A stretch of DNA of 64,000 nucleotides from contig NC_088319.1 in assembly GCF_910592395.1 (NCBI RefSeq), positions 3,782,001 to 3,846,000 on the forward strand, written 5' to 3'. Within the stretch, counting starts at the first letter, position 1. Every line of letters starts with the position of its first letter. The stretch is from Lineus longissimus (Eukaryota; Nemertea; Pilidiophora; Heteronemertea; Lineidae). Both the position numbers and the translations under genes were made by a program. Shown here piece by piece: positions 12,293 through 22,371 of the stretch. The notes beneath the pieces were generated by a model. It was not told where the DNA came from. It worked only from the letters and a program-made list of their open reading frames with translations, and did no database searches.

Positions 12293-13993
12293 ATTGGTTG
12301 AAGCAATAACATAACATAATTTCAAACGGGCTAATATTTTAGATAAAATTTGACTGAGTTTCAGAAAGAGCTACTCTTTCATCTATACATGTATATACAA
12401 TACCATTTATACATATACTGATCCTTTCAAACCTGACATCAATCGTTACCTCTGGCACACATGATATGAACCCCTCAATGAAATCCAACTAAATACAAAT
12501 ATGCACAGTCCTCCCATGAAAAAAAATACCTCCAGATACATAGGTATCAGGGTGAAGATAGAATTATGCTCCAACTGGAGAACGGTTGTGATCCATTACC
12601 TTTAGCTAGCCAGATGAACCCATCCTGAGGAAATCAGGGTTAATGTCCGTCCCTGCACACAAACATTCAAAAACCACAATATGCCTTGTGTTGAAACTTA
12701 TGCAGTGTCTAGAGAAGATTATAAGGGCAGACCCTGTGAAGTTTTATTGAAATCCGAGACAATACCACCAATGAATATTCATAGGTTGGAGGGTCCAGGC
12801 CTATCAATTAGACGAGTGCATGTTTTTAACTCTCAAGTACATATTTGGAGAGGTATTGAAAGTATATTTGCTGTGGCAAGTCAACAGATATAAAGAAATT
12901 ATTTGATGAAAAAATTAATTTCGAATTTTGAGATTTTTCTGCCAGTTGGCTGACAAGAGTGGAAATATCAATGTCTGTCCAATTTGTCGATTATCAAAAA
13001 ATTTCCGTGGTCAACTACCAGTTTACTTTTCACCATTTACTTGCCTGACTGTCCGGAATATCATATAAAAATTTCAGATTCACAACCCCACGCAGTATTT
13101 GATGCGTCGCGGTCAAACATTGACAATTGAACTGCTAAAAGGCTTAAAATATCAATGGTGGTCTTGCCTCATCCAGTTCATATTAGCAGCGCAGTGGCCA
13201 TGGAAAGTGAGGTCTGTGTGATTGAAAAACGGGTTCACTACATGTGTATGCTGCTGTACATACCGTATACAGATAGTGTACAATGCACACAGCAGAATCA
13301 GGTCAAATTTGGGTGAGGTGCATCGTAAAGTAAGGCGTCTAATAAACAGAAAAATGACTAGCACTTGCACTGGCTAGACCAACATCCATCTTAAAGAGTG
13401 ATACATGTACTTCTAGTCTCTTTATATCACACAATACAATTTCTTGTACATACAATGTACAGTTGGCATGTGCTTTTGCAAAAAAATGTATGAAATCAAA
13501 GCACCAAGTGTAATACAGATGTCATAGGTTTTTTTTGCGGGAATGGCCAGCCAAACATATATTAAATTGATCCATGAAGAGGCCATCAAGAGTGTGTCAA
13601 GTCTCAAGCAGACGCCCGCTTTGAAAATGACTTTGTATTCCATTTTCCAACAGACGTGATGATGATCAAGTTTGAAAGGATCTCGTGTCAAGTACACACA
13701 CACAACTGCACCTATTAACATCACAATGCTGACTACATCTTCTGGCTATCACAAATAATGATTATTCTCGAATATATTCATACATTTGGAATGATTAAAA
13801 ACCGACTCTTCTTTACACAAATGACACAATATCCAAAACCACTGATCACTTGTTTAAATCTCAACAGATGACCAACTAAGGGACAAGACAACTCCACCAT
13901 GAAAATTTTGCCCGACATGAGCCAATTTGCAAGTGAAAGAATCGAGGCATGATTGAAGCATGAACAGATGCCTGCCAAATGCTGGGCATTATA
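12293..13993. other. intergenic, no gene recognised
   Basis: Short frames only. The minus-strand frame at 13,422-13,724 has no recognisable domain and no flanking splice signals that convince me. Confidence 0.45.
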
Positions 13994-14299
13994 CTAACCC
14001 TTTAGATCCTAACCACTGTTTTTCGTCTGTATATCCCTAACCGGCCGCAAGCCACCTGCCAGTACATACCTACATGTAATTGCAAGCAATACCAGCGCCA
14101 TCTTCAATCAAGTATAAAGAAAACAAGGCCGGTTTTCGGCCAGATAGGGATCTATTGATGAAATATTATTGAAATTAAGTAGTTGAAATTATTATATTAT
14201 TGAAATTAAGCAGGGGGTCTTTTGGAGGTCTTCTCGGGTGAAAATCGCTTAAATGCTACAGGGAAACGCATAAAAATGTTCCAGGATCTAAAGGGTTAA
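13994..14299. mobile_element. TTAA-type MITE, CCCTTTAGATCC ends
   Basis: Left CTAA followed by CCCTTTAGATCCT; right AGGATCTAAAGGG followed by TTAA. The inverted ends of about 13 bp and TTAA-like borders indicate a piggyBac-like non-autonomous element. One border is mutated (CTAA). Confidence 0.7.
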
Positions 14300-14598
14300 T
14301 AAGTAAAGAGACAGAGCAGTGATGTCATTGGGACACTAAATCAATATTTAGGTGTTTTTTTCTTTTCTCCTACAAATTTAATTGTCTTGTCAATTCAAAT
14401 GCCAGAATGCATTTTTACAATTCTGATTACCTTTGCAGTTTCTGTCGGTCAATTGTTTTAACTTATTAGTTCAGAACAAAATAATTGATAATCAATGTCT
14501 CAGACCATGGTATCATACCCACAAGTTTCAAGATCATAGGTATAACTGTTTTCCCAAGCATAACAAATCAGGTGAATAGACCTTTGACGTCACTGTTT

Positions 14599-14686
14599 CT
14601 ACAGGGTGGCCCAGAAAACTATTCCCTCAAACAATGGATACACAATAGAATTGTGCAAGGGAAAGGTTTTCTGGGTCACCCTGTAG
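14599..14686. mobile_element. 88-bp hairpin MITE, CTACAGGGTGGCCCAG ends
   Basis: CTACAGGGTGGCCCAGAAAA at the left is inverted at the right as TTTTCTGGGTCACCCTGTAG, with a stem extending through TTCCC/GGGAA. A single matching end occurs at about 39,153-39,170. The TA inside the border and CAGGGTG start suggest a mariner-like origin, by inference. Confidence 0.75.
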
Positions 14687-15660
14687 TCAATAGGCCCAGC
14701 TCAGAATGCACTCCGTAATGCTAATAATTTTAGACCATTTGTCTATAACTCTGAACTTAAATCCCATTATGATAGTTATGATATACTAGTATTACTATCT
14801 ATTTTCATCAACCGGATTATGAAGATATGCAGCTTGATCTGTGACCAAAAGTAATGAATACATCCAAAATCGGACATTCTATTTTTTCAGAAGAATTCCA
14901 ATTATGGCCATCCACATCATGAAGTTACTTCCAAAGAAAAAAAACATCAATAATTTGACGAGATGTAAGCAACAAACATCGATAAAAAAAAAATCACATA
15001 TTCCCAGAAATACCAAGAAAGTGTTGATTAAAAGGCAAAATTTGTCATTTTTGGCCAATTTCTCTACTGACGTGAATACGTCATGGAAGACGTAAGTTTT
15101 GAGGTAACGACGTCACAACTTCATGCTCATGGGGAAAGCCAATAGAGGGGGAATTCCAACGTAATGACCTAACAAAGGACATCAATGAATATAACGTGAA
15201 GTTGTGAAGGGACTTTTTCCGGATTGCACTTACTGCAATCCGGTTACGATTATTGCATACCAGATTGCATCCTAGCTTGTGCGGTAATTCTAAACTTTCT
15301 TTCACATTTTTTGTTTAAAACCTTAGTTTAAATGAGATTTTGACAGACGGAGACTTCATTTTCGAGCAAAAAGATTCCTTGAGGACACTTTCCATGATTT
15401 TGGAGAAGTTTGCACGTACATTTTGTGACAAATTTTGACATTTTTAATCATATGTCTGCCGGGTCAATGGTCATACACTGCCGATTAGGCCTCACAGAAC
15501 AACCTCTAAAGAGTGAAGGGCCTACCAAACTTCTATTTCAAAGCAACATGGTCAAAACCAACCATCTCGTTTCGTAAAGAGGAATACAATGTACATGTAC
15601 TTTGCTATCTATCGCATGATTTTAATAAATCCAGATAAAACTTTTTTCTGAATTACTATA
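14687..15660. other. intergenic, no gene recognised
   Basis: Small local hairpin around 15,218-15,243 (GGATTGCA/TGCAATCC). Otherwise no structure or coding signal found. Confidence 0.4.
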
Positions 15661-16097
15661 GTCGTAGTTCCACCTATCATAAAACCCCGTGTTTTTTCAA
15701 GACCCGTCTCTTCGCCGTGCGTCAAAAAACCCGGGGCGCACTTACACCTATCAGTGGTGTAAGATAATGGTTAATAGCCCCGGCGACAGGTGCGCTGTAG
15801 GTAGAGAGCTCTCCTGCGTTTCTTTCCCGTTGGAGGGGAATTTCGCATGCGCAATACCGAGGCAACTACACCGCGCTATCTGTCGTTGGATCTTAGAACT
15901 TGCAATTGCCGTGTCTATTCAGATTCCACCTATCAAAAAACCCGTGTTGAACACGGGTCTAAATTAGCCCCCGATTAGCCCCATCGAGCTCGATGGGGCT
16001 GATAGACACGGGGATTTGACACACAGGTCTATTTAGACACGGCAATTCATAGGTGTAAGCGCAAAAGACACGGGGATTTGATAGGTGGAAGTACGAC
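15661..16097. mobile_element. 437-bp inverted-repeat transposon, GTCGTAGTTCCACCTATCA ends
   Basis: Left arm GTCGTAGTTCCACCTATCA followed by AAAACCCCGTG. Right arm CACGGGG followed by TTGATAGGTGGAAGTACGAC. The interior repeats the phrases CACCTATCA and GACACGGG several times, and has a central palindrome GCCCCATCGAGCTCGATGGG. GC content is visibly higher than its flanks. No transposase frame; superfamily unknown. Confidence 0.7.
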
Positions 16098-17079
16098 TTA
16101 TATATACAATACGGCACATGACGATAGTTTGGAATGCACAACTAGGAAGTCTATCACTGCAGTATAACCAATTAACACAATACTACTCATGAATTATGCA
16201 GATTCAGGAGATTGTATGAGGTGAGTCAAAATGCATCAAATGTTGATTTTCTCTGGTTTCCAATTTTCTGATTTGCATCCGTTTGGGCCAGGAAAGTACT
16301 GCCATGTAGGCATGTCCTTTTTACCCATATTTGTGACCCGCCATGCAAAAAGGTACCTATTCGAGAAAAAGGCAATTCAAATTTAGCACCCAAAACACTC
16401 AAGTTTGTTCAACAAGCGATGCTATATTTAGCATAGTAAACAAAATGGGAATACCCAATTACCCCGTTTTGGCATGATACAGCATCTCGAGTTTTTCCGG
16501 ATTTAATTCATGCAAACTGCATCAAATTCCCATCAGAGTTTGGCTGAGTAACAAAGTGATACATTAGGGACCTTCATTCACAAACTTGATGAATATTTTG
16601 GTAAGATTTATGGAGGATTCTGCCCGGTATGTGATAATAATGGGGCGGGTGATCATCACATTGAATTGAAACCTGGGTGTATGAAAACTACTGATCACCT
16701 TCACAATGGCACCAGTCAACTAAAACTGAAAATTGGCTCCCACTTGGACTTTTTGCATGGGGGATCCCATTTACTGTCACATGGTGTGCTAATTTCTGTG
16801 TCTGAATGAACTAATTTTACAAATAACTTTCAAAACAGAAATAATCAGAAATTTCTTACAAAATGAGTACAAAAATATTACAATCATTTTCATAATGAAA
16901 CCTGATCTAAACCGATTTCTTCGTGTTAATCACATAAACAAATACTTTATCGTAATCATTTTATAGCTTTCAAAGGCATCTAAACAGGTTCAATGTGGAA
17001 ACCATACAGGTAGATTGATTACAAATTGTCTCTCTGCGATTCTAGGAAGGTTTATCCGACAATCTGTACTGCCTGATAG
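16098..17079. other. intergenic, no gene recognised
   Basis: AT-rich sequence with no recognisable coding or repeat structure beyond short low-complexity runs. Confidence 0.4.
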
Positions 17080-17261
17080 TACAGTAGAACCTCCCTTAGC
17101 GGGCACCTCTCTATTAGGGACAACCTCTCTATTAAGGACACTAGTTTTGGTCCCAAATTTGTTGTTTCCATTCAATTTGACCTCTCTGATCAGGACACCT
17201 CTCTATCAAGGACAGCACTAGTCAGTCCCAAGGGTGTCCTTAATAGAGAGGTTCTACTGTA
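17080..17261. mobile_element. pogo-like MITE copy
   Basis: TACAGTAGAACC to GGTTCTACTGTA with the usual TTTTGGTCCCAAAT core, opposite in orientation to the 6,570 copy. Confidence 0.85.
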
Positions 17262-17512
17262 CTATGGGACCACGTATCATGCCATGTCTGCTCCAAGCCT
17301 GGTCAAATAAAATAGGATTCTTGATTCGGTTGCCAAGCCCGCCTAACAAGCAGCATGTCATAGGTTCAATTGCAGGGCTAGAAACCCGGCTCTTTTGTCC
17401 GTCGGACAGGACAGTAAGTCGAGGTCCCTCTGGTGTGCGTCAAGGTAACTACAAGTCCATGCATGGGTGGATAACAGCCAATTGGGCACTCGAGATTCTC
17501 TTAAAGAGTAAG

Positions 17513-17612
17513 TACAGTAGAACCTCCCTTAGCGGACACCTCTCTATTAAGGACATCCTCTCTATTAAGGACACTAGGTTTGGTCCCAAATGGGTTGTTT
17601 CCATACAATTTT
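17513..17612. mobile_element. pogo-like MITE, 5' half only
   Basis: Begins TACAGTAGAACCTCCC and stops after the GGTTGTTTCCATACAATTTT part of the core. The distal arm is missing, so it is a truncated copy. Confidence 0.75.
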
Positions 17613-17845
17613 ACTGGCGTCTAACAGGTAAACTGTATTTTGAACAATTTCAAATGCCTTCTACTGACTCTTCAATCATTAGGTCAACATCATTCTACAT
17701 TACTTTGTTAAAAATAACCATACTTGTTAATAGGTAATCAATGATGACAATATGGGTCGCCATCTGTGAGATAATTTGAAATCAATCTAACATATATGTT
17801 ACTGGAACAAGCCACAACTTCATTGACTAGAATCAGAAATATAAG

Positions 17846-18117
17846 TACAGCAGAACCTCCCTTAGCGGACACCTCTCTACTAAGGACAACCTCTCTATTA
17901 AGGACAACCTCTCTACTAAGGACAACCTCTCTACTAAGGACAACCTCTCTACTAAGGACAACCTCTCTACTAAGGACAACCTCTCTATTAAGGACACTAG
18001 TTTTGGTCCCAAATTGGTTGTTTCCATTCAATTTGACCTCTCTCATCGGGACACCTCTCTATTAAGGACAGCACTTGTCAGTCCCGAGGGTGTCCTTAAT
18101 AGAGAGGTTCTACTGTA
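17846..18117. mobile_element. pogo-like MITE with expanded 18-bp array
   Basis: TACAGCAGAACC to GGTTCTACTGTA. The left arm contains about seven tandem copies of CTCTCTACTAAGGACAAC, compared with one or two in short copies. Because 18 is a multiple of three, repetitive LLRTTS- and LSLVER-type frames open on both strands; these are not genes. Confidence 0.9.
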
Positions 18118-19047
18118 GGTGTAGGTGACATGCACTGGATACACCTGGTGTAGGGGTATAAAAGAAAACCCTTCTTTTAAAGCTTTGAGCACAAATCACT
18201 TTCTTCTGAACTTAGCACATGGAAATCCCTACTGAACACATACAGTATGACCGGTATTTCTGGAATCTAATCTTGCTAGGAAAACAAATTAAATACCTAC
18301 ATGACCAAGGGAAAGATCTACCTAGACAGGGCCTAAATGACAGATTAAAATTTTAAACAGGCTGTATAAATACAGAGTTGCCAACCTGCTTGAATGAAAA
18401 CTCAGGAGGTCAAAGACAGCAAATTGGGAAGTCTAAGGAAATTCCATTAAATTTCCTCTGAAAAACCTGGGAGGCACTGTAAGGCAAACGGGGAGAACTT
18501 TGGAAGTAAATGCACTGTGGAAAAAATCTGGAATTCACAGATAATAGGGAGGTCATCAGTTTTTCAAGGAGGGGGTTCACATCTCCATAAGTATCCCTTC
18601 CCTGTCTATCTTAGTATTTATAGAGCCAGTTTTTAAATACCGTTACAAAACATGATTTTGAATGAAAAGCCAATTTGGATTGAAAATCGGCCAAATCCCT
18701 TCCATCAACAGTAACATATTTCTGTTGCTTACATACAAATTGGCAAAACCCTAGCTATGCGCACAACACAATGTTAGCTCTGAAGACCTGGTATTGAAAA
18801 GTGCTCTTTTTGACAGGAAAGTTATGAGGCAAATCTCAATTAGGTTCCCGACAACTTTCCATTTGGCGTTATATCCAGAAGGCAATAACTAAGGAGAATC
18901 TCCATGACCAAGGAGTCACTATTCAATTCAACACTATTCAACGAAACCTTATGTTTCAGGGGGTCCAGATCAGTTTTGATATCGCAACCACCGTTCCATA
19001 ACCAATATTTTAGAACACTGCGTCAAACCATGATTTTATTTTCGATA
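18118..19047. other. intergenic, no gene recognised
   Basis: No coding signal or repeat family recognised in this stretch. Confidence 0.4.
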
Positions 19048-19238
19048 TGTGATCCACCACCGCAAAATGGGTCGCATGTCGCACAGAAGATGAGCCTAAA
19101 ATGACACCAGGACATAATAGAAGAAATTGATACACTCAGATTTCACGATAGGCAGACAATAGTGAAATGAACAACCAGTCCGTCTCAACCTGTCAAGCTC
19201 GAAGCGACATGCGACTCGTTTTGCTGCGGTCGGTCACA
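19048..19238. mobile_element. TGTGACC hairpin MITE, copy 1
   Basis: Ends TGTGATCCACC and GGTCGGTCACA are inverted, as are the subterminal GTCGCATGTCGC and GCGACATGCGAC blocks. The same family recurs at 29,634, 51,781, 51,975, 54,194 and 59,289. No coding capacity. Confidence 0.8.
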
Positions 19239-19504
19239 TATGACTCAAAATGAAAGTATGAGTCAACGTGGTCATGATCAGAGACTGAAATCAGTACTGC
19301 ACCTGAAAATATCCTAGACGGTATTTCGTATCCCCAGGAGGATTTAAATCTGTACGATTTGTAACACTGCAAGAGACATCGTTTACTAACAGACAACAGT
19401 GAAAACACAGGGACAGTGGGAAGTTGGATGTTTAAAGGATATATTTTCATTCCATAAATCGATGTGAGAATTTGAATCACCAAACTGTTAAGTTGCTGTC
19501 AAGT

Positions 19505-19862
19505 TGCTGGTCCTGGTCTTTGAAGCCATACATGGCACTGCCCCCAGGTACCTTGGCAGCCTCGTCACTCTCTACGTACCGTTTCGCCCTCTCAGATCAG
19601 GGGCACAGGACCTACTGATTCAGCCCGATTATAGACTCAAGACTTTCGGTGGCAGATCATTCCAAATTCTTGCTCCTGGAATGTGGAACGCACTTGACGC
19701 CGCACTGCGGCAGGAGACTTCATTGGTCGCATTTAAAAAGGACCTAAAGACACATCTTTTCCGTCGTCATTTTGGGGAGTGAGCAGCTATGTGGGGAGCG
19801 CCGTAGAACATTGCTACAGTGGAATAGGGCGCTATAAAAATGTTATTTTCATTCATTCATTC
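19505..19862 (+). mobile_element. 3' end of a non-LTR retrotransposon (LINE), truncated
   Basis: The frame to 19,782 encodes the reverse-transcriptase C-terminal tail typical of CR1/L2-type LINEs: a FEAIHGTAPRYL start, RTF-like TFGGRSF, APGMWNALD, and a final FKKDLKTHLFRRHF. It is followed by a short UTR ending GCGCTATAAAAATG and an (ATTC)n tail at about 19,849-19,862. Only the last roughly 90 codons remain, as in usual 5' truncation. The polymerase core is absent, so it is dead. Confidence 0.85.
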
Positions 19863-21084
19863 AAGAATCTGTCTCAAAGGAGGAGAAGGAATCCGTGAGG
19901 GACCGAAAGGTAAAAAACTTCAGCATTTTTATCACTTCACAAATTTGCCCCCCTGTACATCAATGCACTACACAATGTGCAGGGGGCAAACTTACCTTTC
20001 AGTCTCTTTGGATTTCTTGCTCCCTCTTCTAACAGAACCCTTTTTACAATGTTATGACCCCTTTATACTGACGATTGATTCAGTGGCCTGTGATCTATGC
20101 AAGTTGGCCGAACTGTGATGATACGATTATGTTCAGCACACATTCAACATGACAACTGAGATTTGAGATCACATTTTTCTAAGATTGAGGAAGTTATTAC
20201 TGATTTTCTGAACATTACTTCGACACCTATATGCACAGCACTGTCCTCCTATATTATTGCCTCCTGGTGGCTGCAGAAGAATCTCTTCTGTGGATCATTA
20301 CAAACCAAGTTGATGCACTCAAATTCTGGCTGCAACTTAATGAAAAGTAGTACGTCATTTGGAAAACTTCCAAATGGAATACCTCCTACACAGCTAATGA
20401 GAGTTCCCAGTCTACACTGTTGACAAATATTTCCTAGAAGATGCAAGGCTGGTCGATATTAAAACGTGCAGGTGTTGTTTTTCTCTCAGTCAAAATTGGC
20501 CCAACCGTCGCTGTTTTCACTGGTACTGAAAGTAAAACAAGGCATTCTGTAACAATTGGGAACACATGGGAATAATGATGGACGGATTGACGGGCTTGGC
20601 ATCTTATTGATCAGTGGATCCAGTAGTAAAAATTACAAAATTTGTGATTACCTCTTATGCAGTTCATTGACTGGAGTCAGTAATGTTATGCAACGTTATA
20701 CAATGTTACCCAGATTCCCAACTCACATGAACAACTACCTGGGGAACTCAAAACTGCTATTAAAGTTTCATCAATGGCAGCTTATTCCCGCCTTAGGTTT
20801 TAACCGGGCCTTTCAAAACTCCCCATTTCATAAGTGTTTCGCTACAGGTTCCTTTAATCACCGAGTGGAATAAACTCGAACAGCATGCATTCTACCATTT
20901 TTTCGACCGCAACCATGAAACTGCCAAAATAATATCATTTAATCTTTGTTTTGAAAAATATCCAATACTTAGGTATCTCTGATCCATAAGAACACAAAAG
21001 AAAGCAGATATTTGATGTTCCCACTTGATATATCAACAAAGACACATACATACATACATACAACAACTTGCATTGCATCCATGC
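19863..21084. other. intergenic; fragment of a TTAA-type repeat
   Basis: No gene recognised. Sequence at about 20,757-20,855 is an inverted, diverged relative of 43,474-43,564: both share CCCGCCTTAGGTTTTAACCG and ACTCCCCATTT phrases, and both border on TTAAAGG-like ends. Confidence 0.45.
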
Positions 21085-21597
21085 TACAGCCCATTCGTAA
21101 TTGTTATGGCCGCATTGTTTGGGAGGGCAAACTACTGGTCGGATTAGTTTGAAGTTGGTTTTTATAGATCATTGTCTCAAGGCCTAACAGGATTCTAGGA
21201 CTTCAGCATTCTTAGTGCAGAAGTGAAAACATTTCTTCAGCGAAGTCCAATGGTCATTTTCAGGGTCCCCTCGATAGGTCATGCTGTGTTTCTGGATATT
21301 TCTCATTTATTCTCGGCACATGTGTAGATAGACACAAAGAAAAAATAACCTGAACATTTCATTCAGATTGGTTAAGAAATAAACCGTACAGAGCCGAAAA
21401 TGTCTGAATTCAATGCACTACACAATGTACACAAATGCATACAAAAAATTATTTCGTTACCATGGTTACTAAAATGAAAGGATCATGTTGGGCCTTGAGG
21501 CAAGGATCAATAAAAACTAAACTTTAAAGAAATCTGACCAGTAGTTCGCCCTCCAGAGCCCCAAATGATGCGGACATAACATTTACGAATGGACTAC
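21085..21597. mobile_element. inverted-repeat element, CCATTCGTAA..GGCCGCAT ends
   Basis: The left arm contains CCATTCGTAATTGTTATGGC and then CAAACTACTGGTCGGATT; the right arm carries their complements (AATCTGACCAGTAGTTCG, then GCGGACATAAC and TTACGAATGG). Arms are about 55 bp over a roughly 500-bp element. A diverged copy at 28,190-29,037 is interrupted by another transposon. Confidence 0.7.
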
Positions 21598-21829
21598 AAT
21601 AATAGAGATACTATCTCACATTCCTGTAGTGTTAGAAACCCCTAAGTCTCAGAGTCAAGAAGCACAAAGAGCATGCAACACAGGGATCTACCTAAGAGCA
21701 GAATTTATACCACACTCATTATGGAAATGACCAGTGTCCATAGCTCAGATTGAATTTTGGTGTACAAAGTCAACCTTAGGTACAGGCCAAGATACACATA
21801 CAACTACGGTTGTATTATAATAGTTGTCA

Positions 21830-22157
21830 TACAGTAGAACCTCTCTATTAAGGACACCCTCGTGACTGATAAGGGCTGTCCTCTTTAGAGAGGTGTCCCG
21901 ATTAGAGAGGTCAAATTGAATGGAAACAACCAATTTGTGACTAAAACTAGTGTCCTTACTAGAAAGGTTGTCCATAATAATAATTGTTACAAAGGAACCT
22001 CTCTATTAAGGACACCCTCATGACTGTTGAGTGCTGTCCTCTTTAGAGAGGTGTCCTGATTAGAGATGCCAAATTGAATGGAAACAACCAATTTGGGACC
22101 AAAACTAGTGTCCTTACTAGAGAGGTTGTCCTTCATATAGGTGTCCCCTAAGTACAG
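21830..22157. mobile_element. two adjacent pogo-like MITE copies
   Basis: One copy runs 21,830 to about 21,978 and a second about 21,989-22,157, in the same orientation and separated by only a few bases. Both have the GAACCTCTCTATTAAGGACA start and the TTTG..ACCAAAACTAGTG core. The second lacks a clean right terminus. Confidence 0.75.
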
Positions 22158-22371
22158 GATGCCACCCAGAATTAGTGTTTTTCTCTGTTTCTCTCACGAA
22201 AAACACACATGCTCGCTCATCACAACATCATCAAAGGTGAAAACCAACAGGTACAAACCAAAAGTGGAAACACCTACTAACACTAACAGGGAAGTAGGGG
22301 AAATATGTTATTGAAAATAGTCATACCGTTACTGTGAAATAGAGGCAATAATCCGATCGGTTTGTTTTTTC

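Noticed and set aside
17796-18065. LLRTTS / LSLVER repeat proteins on both strands, also near 25,500-25,900 and 55,800-56,050
   Set aside because: They are translations of the 18-bp unit inside pogo-like MITEs and recur wherever the array does.
19505-19782. Host protein-coding gene
   Set aside because: The sequence is the C-terminal tail of a LINE reverse transcriptase followed by the typical 3' tail; it lacks the polymerase core.
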